NCBI GenBank assembly: GCA_001724855.1 | Contig: MEED01000038.1 | Span: forward strand, 1 to 49,724 | Reading direction: 5' to 3' | Length of the DNA stretch: 49,724 nucleotides | Origin: Lautropia sp. SCN 69-89 | Lineage (GTDB): Bacteria; Pseudomonadota; Gammaproteobacteria; Burkholderiales; Burkholderiaceae_E | Shown here: positions 32,844 to 42,400 of the stretch, piece by piece | Position numbering within the stretch: the first letter of the stretch is position 1 | Layout: each line of letters opens with the position of its first letter | The notes under the pieces: model-generated | Seen by the model: the letters and a program-made list of their open reading frames with translations, nothing else | What the model was told of the DNA's origin: nothing | Databases searched by the model: none | Program-made: the position numbers and the translations under genes

Positions 32844-33926
32844 TCAGCGGGTGCAGGCCGCCAGCGTCGCGCGCAACTGCGCGTCGGCCACCGGCTGCAC
32901 GCGCGCCGCACCGAGCCGCTCGAGCAGCACGAACTCCGGTGTCCCCTGTCGGGCCTTCTTGTCGATGCTCATCAGATCGACGTAGCGCTCGAACGGCCAG
33001 GCCGGGCCGCGCACCGGCAGGCCGGCGGCGGCGATCGTGCGGCGCAGCCGCTCGACCGTCGGGGCATCGAGCAACCCGGCTCGGCATGACAAGTCGGCAG
33101 CCATCACCATCCCGGCGCCTACCGCCTCGCCATGCAGCCAGTTGCCGTAGCCCAGGCCCGCCTCGATCGCGTGGCCGAAGGTGTGGCCGAAATTGAGCGT
33201 GGCGCGCAGCCCCGTCTCGCGCTCGTCGGCGGCAACCACCGCGGCCTTGATTTCGCAAGAGCGCAGGATCGCGTCGCCGAGCGCCGCCGCATCGCAGGCG
33301 CGCAACGCCTCGAGGTCGCGCTCGAGCCGCCCCAGATAGGCCGGATCGGCGATCGCACCGTGCTTGATCATTTCGGCCAGGCCCGCCGACAGCTCGCGCG
33401 GCGGCAGCGTGCGCAGGGTGTCGACGTCGGCGAGCACCAGCTTAGGCTGGTGGAATGCGCCGATCATGTTCTTGCCCAGCGGGTGATTGATCGCCGTCTT
33501 TCCGCCGACCGAGGAATCGACCTGCGCCAGCAGCGTGGTCGGCACCTGCACGAAATCGACGCCGCGCTGGTAGACCGCGGCCGCGAAGCCGGTCACGTCG
33601 CCGATCACCCCGCCGCCGAGCGCCACCAGCAGGCAGCGCCGGTCGAAGCGCTCGCGCAGCAACTGCTCGAAGATGCGATCGAGCGACTGCCAGTTCTTGT
33701 AGGCCTCCCCGTCGGGCAGGCGGATCGACACGAGCGCCGCGGCACCGGCGAGCGACGTCGCGAGCCGTGCCTCGTAGAGCGCACCGACCGTGTCGTTGGT
33801 GACCACCGCGACCTGCCGCCCCTGGGCCAGGCGTGCCAGCGCGTCGTTGCCCGACAGCAGCCCCGGGCCGATCAGGATCGGGTAGCTACGCTCGCCGAGC
33901 GGAATACGCAGTTCGCGGACAATCAT
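32844..33926 (-). CDS. aroB: 3-dehydroquinate synthase
   Basis: The 360-residue NAD- and metal-dependent enzyme carries out the second step of the shikimate pathway (DAHP to 3-dehydroquinate). Clear motifs are [48 protein letters not shown], and the metal ligands in [15 protein letters not shown] and [10 protein letters not shown]. The ATG at 33926 gives [17 protein letters not shown]. It follows aroK after 56 bp, so two successive early shikimate genes lie together with the pil operon upstream. Confidence 0.97.
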   Translation of the reverse strand: MIVRELRIPLGERSYPILIGPGLLSGNDALARLAQGRQVAVVTNDTVGALYEARLATSLAGAAALVSIRLPDGEAYKNWQSLDRIFEQLLRERFDRRCLLVALGGGVIGDVTGFAAAVYQRGVDFVQVPTTLLAQVDSSVGGKTAINHPLGKNMIGAFHQPKLVLADVDTLRTLPPRELSAGLAEMIKHGAIADPAYLGRLERDLEALRACDAAALGDAILRSCEIKAAVVAADERETGLRATLNFGHTFGHAIEAGLGYGNWLHGEAVGAGMVMAADLSCRAGLLDAPTVERLRRTIAAAGLPVRGPAWPFERYVDLMSIDKKARQGTPEFVLLERLGAARVQPVADAQLRATLAACTR

Positions 33927-33982
33927 GCGGCGGGACGGCGGTGCGTCGGGCCGGGAACGACAGCCGGGCCGCCAGCCGCCCC

Positions 33983-34552
33983 TCAACCGACCCGGGCCTC
34001 GGCCTGGATTTCCTCGGGAAGACGCCCGATTATATCGGTGACCAGCTGGTCCACCGGCTGGCGCGCGCTCACGACGGTCAGGTGTGCGATTTCGCGATAC
34101 AGCGGCTCGCGCAGTGCCAGCAGTTGCGCGATGCGCTCGCGGGGGTCTTCCGTCTGCAGCAGCGGCCTCGTGCGGTCGCGGCGCAGCCGCTGCCAGAGGT
34201 CGGCCTGCGACGCCTGCAGGAAGACCACCAGCCCGCGCTCGGCGAGCAGGCGCCGGTTTTCCGGGCGCATCACCGCTCCGCCTCCGGTGGCGAGCACGAT
34301 CGAAGGCAACCGGGTCAGCTCGTCGAGCAGTGCCGCTTCGCGACGGCGAAAACCCTCTTCGCCCTCCAGTTCGAACACTGTCGAAATCGGCACGCCGCAG
34401 CGTTCCTCGAGCACCTTGTCGGCGTCGATGAAGCGCCGGTGCAGGCGCACCGCGAGTCGCCGGCCGACGGTGGACTTGCCCGAGCCCATCATCCCTACCA
34501 GCACGACCGGCCGCGCCGCGGCGCGACCGGGTGCCTCGTCCTGGGATGCCAT
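33983..34552 (-). CDS. aroK: Shikimate kinase
   Basis: The 189-residue P-loop kinase makes shikimate 3-phosphate. Visible motifs are Walker [16 protein letters not shown] (about residues 20-34), [13 protein letters not shown] (shikimate-binding Asp), the [13 protein letters not shown] block with the substrate Arg, [13 protein letters not shown], and the lid RDRTRPLL. It is 37 bp downstream of pilQ and likely in the same transcript. The pilQ-aroK-aroB link is conserved widely in proteobacteria. Confidence 0.97.
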   Translation of the reverse strand: MASQDEAPGRAAARPVVLVGMMGSGKSTVGRRLAVRLHRRFIDADKVLEERCGVPISTVFELEGEEGFRRREAALLDELTRLPSIVLATGGGAVMRPENRRLLAERGLVVFLQASQADLWQRLRRDRTRPLLQTEDPRERIAQLLALREPLYREIAHLTVVSARQPVDQLVTDIIGRLPEEIQAEARVG

Positions 34553-34589
34553 CAGCGGCGGCGCGGGCTGGCGCGCCCCGGCATCGCCA

Positions 34590-36728
34590 TCAGCGCGCCA
34601 TCGCGGTGTCGGTGACCACGCGCGGCGTGAGGAACACCAGCAGCTCGGTGCGGTTGTTCGTGCGGCTGGAGTTCCTGAACGCGGCGCCGACGATGGGCAG
34701 GTCGCCCAGCAGCGGCACCTTGTTCACGTTGTCGCGCTCGAACTGCTCGTAGATCCCGCCGATCACCACGGTGCCGCCGTTTTCCACCAGCACCTGGGTC
34801 TGCACACGACGCGTGTCGATCGCGAAACCGGCCGGCGTGAGTTGCCCGACCGCGTCGCGGTTGACTTCGACCGCGAGGATGACGTTGCCCTCGGGCGTGA
34901 TCTGCGGCGTCACCTCGAGCTTCAGGTTGGCCTTGCGGAACTGGATCGCGGTCGCCCCGCTCGAAGTCGCCTGCTGGTACGGCAGCTCGGTGCCCTGCTC
35001 GATGATCGCCTTGCCCTGGTCGGCCGTCAGCACCCGCGGGCTGGAGACGACCTTGCCGCGCTGGTCGGCTTCGAGCGCCGACAGCTCCAGGTTCAGGAAG
35101 CGCGTCAGGCTCGAGTTGAACAGGCTGATCGCGAAGGTCGACGGGTTGACGCCCGAGATGTTCGCTGCCGGCAGGTTCACGAAGTTCGTGTTGGCCAGCG
35201 CCGTCGTGCCGGTGCCCACCGCACCCGGCAGCGGCGTGAGGTCGTGCACGCCCTGCAGGTTGCCCGAGATGGTGCCCTGCCCGGCGAAGCTTCCCGCGGG
35301 GGCGTTGATGCGGTTGAAGCCCAGCCGCACGCCCAGGTTGCGCGAGAAGCGGTCGTCGGCCTCGACGATGCGCGCCTCGATCAGCACCTGCCGGACCGGC
35401 ACGTCGACCTGCGCGATGATCTTGCGCACTTCCTCCAGGCGCGACACCGTGTCCTGCACGAAGACCTTGTTCGTGCGCTCGTCGACCACCACGCTGCCGC
35501 GCTTGGACAGCACGCGCTGCTTGTCGTTGGCCAGCAGCTTGTGCAGCGCATCGGCCTTCTGGTAGTTCAGCTGGAAGGTCTCGGTGCGCAGCGGCTCGAT
35601 CTCCGAGATCTGCGCGCGCGACTCGAGGTCGAGCTTCTCCTTGGCCGCGATCTCGTCGCGCGGTGCGACCATGATCACGTTGCCGTTCTTGCGCATGTCC
35701 AGGCCCTTGGACTGCAGGATGATGTCCAGCGCCTGGTCCCAGGGCACGTCCTTCAGGCGCAGGGTCAGGTTGCCAGAGACCGAGTCGCTGGTGACGATGT
35801 TCAGGTTGGTGAAGTCGGCGATGACCTGCAGCAGCGCGCGGATGTCGATGCTCTGGAAGTTCAGCGAAAGCTTCTCGCCGCGGTACCCGGGCTGCATGCC
35901 GCGCGCGAGGCGGGACGGGTCGGGTCGCAGCGGCTTGACCTCGACGACGAACTGCGTGTCGCTCTGGTAGGCGTTGTGCTCCCATTCGCCGTGCGGCTCG
36001 ATCACCAGCCGCGCGTTGTCGCCCTGCTGGAACGCGCGCACGGCGGTGATCGGCGTACCGAAGTCGCCGACGTCGAGGCGGCGACGCAGGTTCTCGGGCA
36101 AGCTCGCGTTCAGGAAGTCGACGACGATCGTCTGGCCCTGCTGCCGGATGTCGACGCCGACGCCCGGGTCCGAGAGGTCGACGACCACCCTGCCCTCGCC
36201 GTCCTTGCCGCGGCGGAAGTCGATGTCGCGCAGCGAGTGCGTGCCCTTGCCGTCGGGCTTGGCGAAGCTGTAGGCCGGCGACGCCGCCGCCCCGGCGGCC
36301 GCCACTGGCTCGAGCGCGACCGTCAGCGCGTTGCCGTCGATCGACGTGTTGTAGCTGAGCGGCCGCTTCAGGTTGAGCACCAGCCGGGCGCGATCGCCCG
36401 ACTGCACGATCGCCACGCTGCGCACGTCGCCCTGTGGCAGCTCGAGCGAGTTCTTGCCGACGCGGTTGTCGGTGTTGACGAAGTCGAACGCGATCCGCGG
36501 CGGATTCGACACCGAGAAGCCCGCAGGGGCCGTCGTCGGGGGATTCTTCATCCCGATGCGCAGGTAAGTGGTGCTTCCCTGCTGCACGCTGGTCACCGAT
36601 TCGATCGAGTTCGCCTGCGCGAGCGCGGCAGGAGCGGACAGCACCGCGACGCACGCAAACAGCGCTGCGACGGCGGCGCGGGCGGTCGCGCGGGCGGCCG
36701 ATCCCGCGTTGCGCAATGTCGTTGTCAT
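34590..36728 (-). CDS. pilQ: Type IV pilus secretin PilQ
   Basis: The 712-residue outer-membrane secretin is the channel for the type IV pilus. It has a signal peptide (residues 1-38, ending PAALAQA), two N-terminal AMIN domains (about 40-140 and 175-275), a secretin/TonB short N-domain (about 300-365, RGEKLSLNFQSIDIRALLQV), an N1 domain (FQLNYQKADAL) and the C-terminal secretin domain with VPLLGDLPIVGAAFR. The ATG at 36728 overlaps pilP by 4 bp and has GGAG upstream. Length and domain order are standard. Confidence 0.97.
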   Translation of the reverse strand: MTTTLRNAGSAARATARAAVAALFACVAVLSAPAALAQANSIESVTSVQQGSTTYLRIGMKNPPTTAPAGFSVSNPPRIAFDFVNTDNRVGKNSLELPQGDVRSVAIVQSGDRARLVLNLKRPLSYNTSIDGNALTVALEPVAAAGAAASPAYSFAKPDGKGTHSLRDIDFRRGKDGEGRVVVDLSDPGVGVDIRQQGQTIVVDFLNASLPENLRRRLDVGDFGTPITAVRAFQQGDNARLVIEPHGEWEHNAYQSDTQFVVEVKPLRPDPSRLARGMQPGYRGEKLSLNFQSIDIRALLQVIADFTNLNIVTSDSVSGNLTLRLKDVPWDQALDIILQSKGLDMRKNGNVIMVAPRDEIAAKEKLDLESRAQISEIEPLRTETFQLNYQKADALHKLLANDKQRVLSKRGSVVVDERTNKVFVQDTVSRLEEVRKIIAQVDVPVRQVLIEARIVEADDRFSRNLGVRLGFNRINAPAGSFAGQGTISGNLQGVHDLTPLPGAVGTGTTALANTNFVNLPAANISGVNPSTFAISLFNSSLTRFLNLELSALEADQRGKVVSSPRVLTADQGKAIIEQGTELPYQQATSSGATAIQFRKANLKLEVTPQITPEGNVILAVEVNRDAVGQLTPAGFAIDTRRVQTQVLVENGGTVVIGGIYEQFERDNVNKVPLLGDLPIVGAAFRNSSRTNNRTELLVFLTPRVVTDTAMAR

Positions 36729-37249
36729 TGACTGCTCCCCTCTTGAAGCCGCAGCGTCGACTCTCGCCGGACCCAGTCGCCGGCGGCATCCTGCACCAGT
36801 TCCTGGAGCTGGACCTCGTTCTCGCTGATTCTGGTGATCACGCCGAAATTCTGGCCCGCGTAGTTGCCCACCTGCGCCTGGTAGACCGTCTTGTCGACCT
36901 GGAGCAGCGCATGGTTGCGCCGGCCGTTCTCCAGGCGCCCGACCATCCGGATCGTGTCGAGCGGGAATGCTTCGAGCGCCTCGCGCCGGCGGTTCAGGTC
37001 GGGCCGCAGCCCGCTCGATCCGGGCCGCTGCGAGCTCTCGAGCACGACCGCCAGCTTCTGCGGCGAGAACGGGTCGGCCTGCGCCTCGTCCTCGTAGCGG
37101 AACGGCGCGAAGCGCTTGGGCTCCTCGATGCGCTCCTCGACCGGCCTGGTGTTGGCGCGCACTTCCTGCATCCAGGCGCGCAGTTCGCTCTGGTCGTTTG
37201 CGCAGCCGGCCAGCGTGCACGCCGCGACCACCATCAGCAGGCGCTTCAT
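36725..37249 (-). CDS. pilP: Type IV pilus assembly lipoprotein PilP
   Basis: The 174-residue lipoprotein has lipobox LAGC with lipidated Cys 16. PilP connects the PilMNO inner-membrane platform to PilQ. The folded domain is visible at LEAFPLDTIRMVGRLENG and HALLQVDKTVYQAQVGNYAGQNFGVI split by short linkers, with the terminal TLRLQEG. It overlaps both pilO and pilQ by 4 bp. The stretch between lipobox and domain is polar and probably unstructured. Confidence 0.96.
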   Translation of the reverse strand: MKRLLMVVAACTLAGCANDQSELRAWMQEVRANTRPVEERIEEPKRFAPFRYEDEAQADPFSPQKLAVVLESSQRPGSSGLRPDLNRRREALEAFPLDTIRMVGRLENGRRNHALLQVDKTVYQAQVGNYAGQNFGVITRISENEVQLQELVQDAAGDWVRRESTLRLQEGSSQ

Positions 37250-37944
37250 TTCGCCGCCCCCTTCTTCGCCTTGTTCTTCGCTGCTGCCGCCAGTCGACGC
37301 TGCTCGGCGATCTCGTCGGGATCGAGGTAGCGGAAGGTCTTCGCGATCGCTTCCATCGTGAGCGGACCCGGTCCGGTCCCGGCGGCCTGCCGCTCGGGCA
37401 GCGTGATCTGCATGTTGTTCAGCGTGACGATCCTCGGCAGGTTCGCGACGTCGCTGGTGAAGGCGCCGAAATCGTGGTAGTTGCCCGACAGCTTGATCGC
37501 GATCGGAAGCTCCGCGTAGTAGTCCTTCACCACCACCTGTCCGGGCCTGAAGAGCTCGAACTGCAGTCCCCGGCCGACGCCGGCCTGGTTGATGTCCGAC
37601 AGCAGGGCGTCCATCTCGGCCTTGCTCGGCAGCTGCTTCTCGAGCTGGTTCACGTACAGGGACACCTGCTCCTTCTGCTTGCGCAGCACGTCGAGGTTCA
37701 CCGCCTGCTTCATCTTGGTGGTGAACTCCTGCCGGAGTTGTTCCTCGTCGCGGACCTGCCGGTCGAGTTCGTCGAGCTGTCCGCGCCAGTACGACGCCCA
37801 GGCGATGGCGAGCACCGCAGCGACCAGTCCGGCGAGCAATGCCGCCTTCGGCAGCGTCGGCCACAGTCCGGGGTGGCGCCCCTGCAGCCCGGCGAACTGC
37901 GCCGTGAGGCCGCCGAAGTCGATCTTCGGGTTGAACTTGCTCAT
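37246..37944 (-). CDS. pilO: Type IV pilus inner-membrane protein PilO
   Basis: The 232-residue bitopic membrane protein has one helix (about residues 33-52), a coiled-coil region (53-110, DELDRQVRDEEQLRQEF and LRKQKEQVSLYVNQL) and a ferredoxin-like periplasmic domain. PilO pairs with PilN to build the alignment complex. The C-terminus ends in a Lys/Ala-rich tail after FRYLDPDEIAEQRR. It starts 4 bp after the pilN stop and overlaps pilP. Confidence 0.96.
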   Translation of the reverse strand: MSKFNPKIDFGGLTAQFAGLQGRHPGLWPTLPKAALLAGLVAAVLAIAWASYWRGQLDELDRQVRDEEQLRQEFTTKMKQAVNLDVLRKQKEQVSLYVNQLEKQLPSKAEMDALLSDINQAGVGRGLQFELFRPGQVVVKDYYAELPIAIKLSGNYHDFGAFTSDVANLPRIVTLNNMQITLPERQAAGTGPGPLTMEAIAKTFRYLDPDEIAEQRRLAAAAKNKAKKGAAK

Positions 37945-37948
37945 CGCG

Positions 37949-38599
37949 TCACCTGTTCGCGCCCGTGCCGGCCGCCGCCAGCGTGGCCGGCGCAGCGGTG
38001 GTCTTGGCCGCCTTCGGCTGCGGATCGACCGTCTTGATCAGCGCGTTCAGCGAGAACTCGAAGACGCGCCGGGCATCCTTGTCCTTCGCCGCCGCGGCCC
38101 CGCCGAGGCGCGCGGCCTTGATCTCGATGAGCTCGGGGCGCTCGAGCCACGGCGTATTGTTGGCGAGGTTGCGCAGCAGCTCCGAGACCCGCTCGTTGGA
38201 CTGCGCATAGCCGGCCAGCGTGATCTTGCGCTCGTCCTGGCGCATCGTCTTCAGGTAGATGCCGTCGGGGGTGTGCTTGACCAGTTCGTCCATCAGGTGC
38301 ACCGGAATCGTCCGGTTGGTCTGCAGGGATTCCACCGCGTACTGCCTTGCGCGCAGCGCTTCGATCTCGGCCCGCAGCGTGGCGATTTCCCGGATCTGGG
38401 CGTCGAGCTTCGCGTTCTCGGCGCGGATGAAATCGTTGCGCGCGCGCTGCGCGTCGATTCTCTGGTCGATGCCGAGCGCGACGACCACCGCAGCCGCGAG
38501 CGCGCCGATTCCGACGAGCGCGAGCAGGCCGACGAAGTCCTTCTTGCGCCGCTCGCGGCGCATCTCCCGGTGCGGGAGCAGGTTGATGCGCATGCTCAT
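37949..38599 (-). CDS. pilN: Type IV pilus inner-membrane protein PilN
   Basis: The 216-residue bitopic protein begins MSMRINLLPHRE, whose INLLP motif binds the groove of cytoplasmic PilM. One membrane helix follows (about 23-43), then a coiled coil and a ferredoxin-like domain (GIYLKTMRQDERKITLAGY). The ATG at 38599 overlaps the pilM stop; a second ATG at 38593 is also possible. The C-terminal 25 residues are Ala/Thr-rich. Confidence 0.96.
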   Translation of the reverse strand: MSMRINLLPHREMRRERRKKDFVGLLALVGIGALAAAVVVALGIDQRIDAQRARNDFIRAENAKLDAQIREIATLRAEIEALRARQYAVESLQTNRTIPVHLMDELVKHTPDGIYLKTMRQDERKITLAGYAQSNERVSELLRNLANNTPWLERPELIEIKAARLGGAAAAKDKDARRVFEFSLNALIKTVDPQPKAAKTTAAPATLAAAGTGANR

Positions 38600-39678
38600 G
38601 CGTCGAACCTCCGCATCGCCAGGCCGGTCGCCACCAGCAGCGAAGGCGCGTCGGCGCGCAGCTGGCGCTCGCGCACCGTGCCGGCGAGTTCCATCCCCTG
38701 GAACGGGCTGAGGATCTCGGCGGGCACCTGCGTGCGCTGGGCGACCGCTTCGGCGAGGCCCTGCACCACCGACGAGCCGCCGGCGAGGTAGATCTGGTCG
38801 ACGCGCGTGTACGGGGTCGAGGTGAAGAAGAACTGCAGCGCGCGCCCGATATCGGTGGCGGCCTGCTCGACGAACGGCTGCAGCAGGTCGCGCTGGTAGT
38901 TATCGGGCAGGTCTCCGGTGCGCTTCTTGAGCTCGGCCTCTTCGGGGGTGAGTCCGTACAGGCGCACGAGGTCCTGGGTGAGCTGCTGACCGCCGAAGAC
39001 CTGTTCGCGCTCGAAGATCGTCTGGCGGTTCAGCACGACCGTCAGGTAGGTGATCGTCTGCCCGATCGAGAACACCGCAATGATCTGCCCCTGACCCTTG
39101 TTCGGCAGGAACTCGACCACGTGGTCGACCGCGGCGCGCAGCGCGTAGGGCTCGACGTCCATGACCACCGGTCGCAGGCCCGCCATCTCGGCCACGGCCA
39201 CGCGGTCGTCGACCTTCTCCTTGCGCGACGCCGCCAGCAGCACGTCGACCTCTTCCTCGGCGGCGGAGGCGGGGCCGAGCACCTGGAAGTCGAGGTTCAC
39301 TTCCTCGATCGGGAACGGGATGTACTGGCTCGCCTCGGTCTCGACCTGGATCTCGTAGTCTTCCTCGCGCAACCCGGCCGGGAGCATGATCTTCTTGGTG
39401 ATCACCGCCCCCGACGGAAGCGCGAGAGCCGCCTCGCGTGCTCGGCTGCCGCATTTGCGCAATGCGCGCTGCAGCGCGTCGGCGACCGCTTCGGCCTTCT
39501 CGATGTTGCCGTCGACGATCGCGCCGCGCTCCAGAGGTTCGATTGCGTAGCGCTCCAGGCGCATCGACGCGCGCTGCCCTTTCTGCAGTTCGACCACCTT
39601 CACGCTCGACGCGCTCAAGTCGATGCCGACCAGCGGTGGTGCGGCCCTGCGAAACAGATTCGATGGAATCACCGCCAC
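38596..39678 (-). CDS. pilM: Type IV pilus assembly ATPase-like protein PilM
   Basis: The 360-residue actin-like cytoplasmic protein anchors the PilNO complex. Motifs of the actin/FtsA fold are visible: VGIDLSASSVKVVEL (phosphate 1), the PSGAVITKKIMLP block, SIGQTITYLTVV (phosphate 2) and YLAGGSSVVQGL (adenosine). The start is GTG at 39678, with GAGG seven bases upstream. It is the first gene of the pilMNOPQ operon, downstream of the dyad and promoter described at 39697-39752. Confidence 0.96.
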   Translation of the reverse strand: MAVIPSNLFRRAAPPLVGIDLSASSVKVVELQKGQRASMRLERYAIEPLERGAIVDGNIEKAEAVADALQRALRKCGSRAREAALALPSGAVITKKIMLPAGLREEDYEIQVETEASQYIPFPIEEVNLDFQVLGPASAAEEEVDVLLAASRKEKVDDRVAVAEMAGLRPVVMDVEPYALRAAVDHVVEFLPNKGQGQIIAVFSIGQTITYLTVVLNRQTIFEREQVFGGQQLTQDLVRLYGLTPEEAELKKRTGDLPDNYQRDLLQPFVEQAATDIGRALQFFFTSTPYTRVDQIYLAGGSSVVQGLAEAVAQRTQVPAEILSPFQGMELAGTVRERQLRADAPSLLVATGLAMRRFDA

Positions 39679-39696
39679 GGGGTGCCTCGGCTCAAA

Positions 39697-39719
39697 AAAT
39701 CCTTAATATCTAAGGATTT
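39697..39719. repeat. AT-rich inverted repeat at the pilM transcription start
   Basis: AAATCCTTA (39697-39705) and its exact complement TAAGGATTT (39711-39719) flank a five-base spacer. On the minus strand the second arm runs into a T-run, so it resembles a weak attenuator hairpin. It also covers the start site predicted from the pilM promoter, so an operator is equally possible. A second dyad, TGCTTG-N5-CAAGCA, lies at 39739-39755. Confidence 0.6.
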
Positions 39720-39723
39720 ACGG

Positions 39724-39752
39724 ATTATTTCTACAAACTGCTTGAGATGCAA
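39724..39752 (-). promoter_or_regulatory. Candidate sigma-70 promoter of pilMNOPQ
   Basis: On the minus strand TTGCAT (39752-39747) and AATAAT (39729-39724) are spaced by 17 bp. Transcription would begin near 39717, inside the inverted repeat, about 39 bp before the pilM GTG. The -10 box is strong; the -35 box matches only its first three bases. Confidence 0.45.
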
Positions 39753-39771
39753 GCAGCAAGCTCGATTTAAT
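39742..39771 (+). promoter_or_regulatory. Candidate distal promoter of mrcA
   Basis: TTGAGA (39742-39747) and TTTAAT (39766-39771) are spaced by 18 bp, each matching five of six consensus bases. The -35 touches that of the divergent pilM promoter. Transcription would give a leader of about 280 bases before mrcA. Confidence 0.42.
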
Positions 39772-40008
39772 GTAAAGCCTTTTCCGCACAGCTTGGCGAC
39801 CGCCCGGCTCCATCCGTCGCACCGCATCGACCATCCGGCAGGCTCGGCCCGGCAGGGGGGCATCGGCGGTTGTTCCGGGCAGTCGTACGGCGCAAGCGCG
39901 CGGCAGCGCCTACGGGCCTGCACGCGCACCGCCACCGCCCGCCCGGCATCCTGCTCCGCGGATGGCTTGCCTGCGGTTCGAGCCACGGGGGCATGGGCGC
40001 ACGATCCG

Positions 40009-40016
40009 TATAAAAT
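40009..40016 (+). promoter_or_regulatory. Candidate proximal -10 box of mrcA
   Basis: TATAAAAT lies 42 bp before the mrcA ATG in otherwise GC-rich sequence. No acceptable -35 hexamer stands 16-18 bp upstream, so this is a tentative second promoter. Confidence 0.35.
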
Positions 40017-40057
40017 CCGGCCACAGCAACGCGGGCGCCGAGCCTGCGGATGCGCGC

Positions 40058-42400
40058 ATGACCGACACGACGAAACGCCGCTCGCGCAACAAGCCCGCCA
40101 CGCAGACGAACTGGATTCGCCTCGGCCTGGCTGCGCTCGCCATTCCCGTGGTGGCCGCGGCGGCCGGCGGCCTGCTCGTCGCGCTCGCGCTGGTGCTGCT
40201 CAACGACCGGCTCCCCCCGCTCGACGCGATGCTCGACTACCGGCCGCGCATCCCGTTGCGGGTGTACACGGCCGACGGCCAGCTGATCGGCGAATTCGGC
40301 GAGGAACGCCGCACGTTCGTGCACATCGAGGACGTGCCGAAGGTCGTGAAGAACGCGGTGCTGGCGGCCGAGGACTCGCGCTTCTTCGAGCACATGGGCG
40401 TCGACCCGATCGGCGTGGCGCGCGCCGCGCTGGTCAACCTGGTCGCCGGCGGCACCGAGCAGGGCGCCAGCACGATCACGATGCAGCTGGCTCGCGAATT
40501 CTTCCTTTCGTCCGAGCGCACCTACACGCGCAAGATCGTCGAGATCCTGCTGGCGCTGCGCATCGAGGACAACCTGACGAAGGAACAGATCTTCGAGCTG
40601 TACCTGAACCAGATCTACCTCGGCAAGCGTTCCTACGGGTTCGCCGCAGCCTCGCAGACCTACTTCGGAAAGCCGCTGTCGAAGCTCGGCGCGGCCGAGG
40701 CGGCCGTGCTCGCCGGGCTGCCGAAGGCCCCGTCGCGCTTCAATCCGATGGTCAACCCGAAGCGGGCGATCGAGCGGCAGCGCTACATCCTCGGGCGCAT
40801 GCGCGACAACGGTTTTCTCTCCGAGACCGAATATGCCGCGGCGCTCGCGCAGCCGCTGTCGTTCATGCCCGCGCACGCCGACTATCCGGTCCACGCACCC
40901 TACGTGGCCGAACTGGCCCGGCAACTGGCCTTCGACCTGTATCGCGAGGAGATCTACTCGGCCGGACTGAAGATCTACACGACCATCGTCGCCGCCGACC
41001 AGCGTTCGGCCAACGAAGCGCTCGACGAGGGCGTCCTCGACTACGACCGGCGGCACGGCTTCCGCGGTCCCGAGCGCATGCTCGACCTGCCGGCCGACGA
41101 GGCCGCGGCCGAGGATGTCGTCGAAGCGTCGATCGGCGACAACGACGACATCGGCCGCTTCCTCGCGGCGGTCGTGCTTTCGGCCGACCCGAAGCGGGTG
41201 GTGGTCTCGCGCGGCCGCGGCAGCTCGATCGAGATCGCCGGCGAGGGCCTGAAGTTCGTCGCGCCGGCGCTCGGCGAGCGCGCGCCGGCATCGCGGCGCC
41301 TGCGGCGCGGTGCGGTGGTTCGCATCGTCGAAACCGGCAAGGGCGGCTACGCGATCGCACAGCTGCCCGAAGTGCAGGCCGCGCTGGTCGGGCTGAACAC
41401 CCACGACGGTTCGGTGCGGGCGCTGGTCGGCGGCTTCGACTTCGAGCGCAACAAGTTCAATCGCGTCACGCAGGCCTGGCGCCAGCCCGGCTCGAGCTTC
41501 AAGCCGTTCATCTACTCGGCGTCGCTCGAGAAGGGTTTCATGACCAGCACGGTGATCAACGACGCTCCGGTGCTGATCGACCCGGCGCGCACCGGCGGGC
41601 AGCTCTGGGACCCGAAGAACTACGACGGCAAGTTCGAGGGACCGATGCGCATGCGCACCGCGCTGGCGAAGTCCAAGAACATGGTTTCGATCCGCCTGCT
41701 CGAGGCGATCGGCCCGCAATACGCGCAGGACTACGTGTCGCGCTTCGGTTTCGACCCCGAGCGCATTCCGCCGTTCCTCACGATGGCGCTCGGCGCGGGC
41801 TCGGTCACGCCGTGGCAGATGGCACGCGCGATCACCGTCTTCGCCAACGGCGGCTACCGGATCGAGCCTTACCTGGTTGCGCGCATCACCGACATCAACG
41901 GCCGGCTGCTCGCAAGCGCGAACCCGAGGCAGGCCGGCGACGAGTCGCTGCGCGCGATCGACGCTCGCAACGCGTTCCTGATGGACAGCATGCTGCGCGA
42001 CGTCGTGCGCATGGGGACGGCGACGCGCGCGCGGGTGCTCAAGCGAAGCGACCTCGCCGGCAAGACCGGAACCACCAACGACTCGATCGACGCCTGGTTC
42101 GCCGGATACAACCCGCGGATCGCCGCGGTCGCATGGGTCGGGTTCGACCAGCCGCGCAAGCTCGGCGACCGCGAGACCGGCGGCGGACTCGCGCTGCCGA
42201 TCTGGATCAACTACATGGCGACCGCGCTCAAGGGCGTGCCCGAGGAGGGGACCCAGCCGCCGCCGGGCATCGTGCGCATCGACGGCGAGTACTACTACGC
42301 CGAGACAGGCCCCGGACAGGGCATCGCCTCGCTCGGCGTCTCCGAAGACGGCGTGGCCGCGGGGGCCGACGCCGACCTGATCCGCAACCAGGTCTTCTGA
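40058..42400 (+). CDS. mrcA: Penicillin-binding protein 1A (class A, bifunctional)
   Basis: The 780-residue enzyme polymerises and cross-links peptidoglycan. A cytoplasmic tail and one membrane helix (about 22-46) precede the GT51 transglycosylase domain with AAEDSRFFEHMGVD (catalytic Glu), GGSTITMQ-type GASTITMQLAREFF and LYLNQIYLG. The transpeptidase has Ser 479 in SSFK (K482), SKN (LAKSKNMVS) and KTGT (LAGKTGTTN). An OB-like insert (about 350-460) is typical of PBP1A. It is divergent from pilM, as in many proteobacteria. Start at 40058 (MTDTTKRRSRNK). Confidence 0.96.
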   Translation: MTDTTKRRSRNKPATQTNWIRLGLAALAIPVVAAAAGGLLVALALVLLNDRLPPLDAMLDYRPRIPLRVYTADGQLIGEFGEERRTFVHIEDVPKVVKNAVLAAEDSRFFEHMGVDPIGVARAALVNLVAGGTEQGASTITMQLAREFFLSSERTYTRKIVEILLALRIEDNLTKEQIFELYLNQIYLGKRSYGFAAASQTYFGKPLSKLGAAEAAVLAGLPKAPSRFNPMVNPKRAIERQRYILGRMRDNGFLSETEYAAALAQPLSFMPAHADYPVHAPYVAELARQLAFDLYREEIYSAGLKIYTTIVAADQRSANEALDEGVLDYDRRHGFRGPERMLDLPADEAAAEDVVEASIGDNDDIGRFLAAVVLSADPKRVVVSRGRGSSIEIAGEGLKFVAPALGERAPASRRLRRGAVVRIVETGKGGYAIAQLPEVQAALVGLNTHDGSVRALVGGFDFERNKFNRVTQAWRQPGSSFKPFIYSASLEKGFMTSTVINDAPVLIDPARTGGQLWDPKNYDGKFEGPMRMRTALAKSKNMVSIRLLEAIGPQYAQDYVSRFGFDPERIPPFLTMALGAGSVTPWQMARAITVFANGGYRIEPYLVARITDINGRLLASANPRQAGDESLRAIDARNAFLMDSMLRDVVRMGTATRARVLKRSDLAGKTGTTNDSIDAWFAGYNPRIAAVAWVGFDQPRKLGDRETGGGLALPIWINYMATALKGVPEEGTQPPPGIVRIDGEYYYAETGPGQGIASLGVSEDGVAAGADADLIRNQVF

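Larger units (their letters stand above)
39679..40057. other. Divergent intergenic region between pilM and mrcA
   Basis: This 379-bp region is the largest gene-free stretch in the window. Its left part (39690-39785) is strikingly AT-rich and holds an inverted repeat and two overlapping divergent promoters, listed separately. The right part (39786-40000) is GC-rich with no supported gene or RNA. A short -10-like box occurs at 40009. In many relatives cyaY lies near lptM-lysA, but it is not here. Confidence 0.6.
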
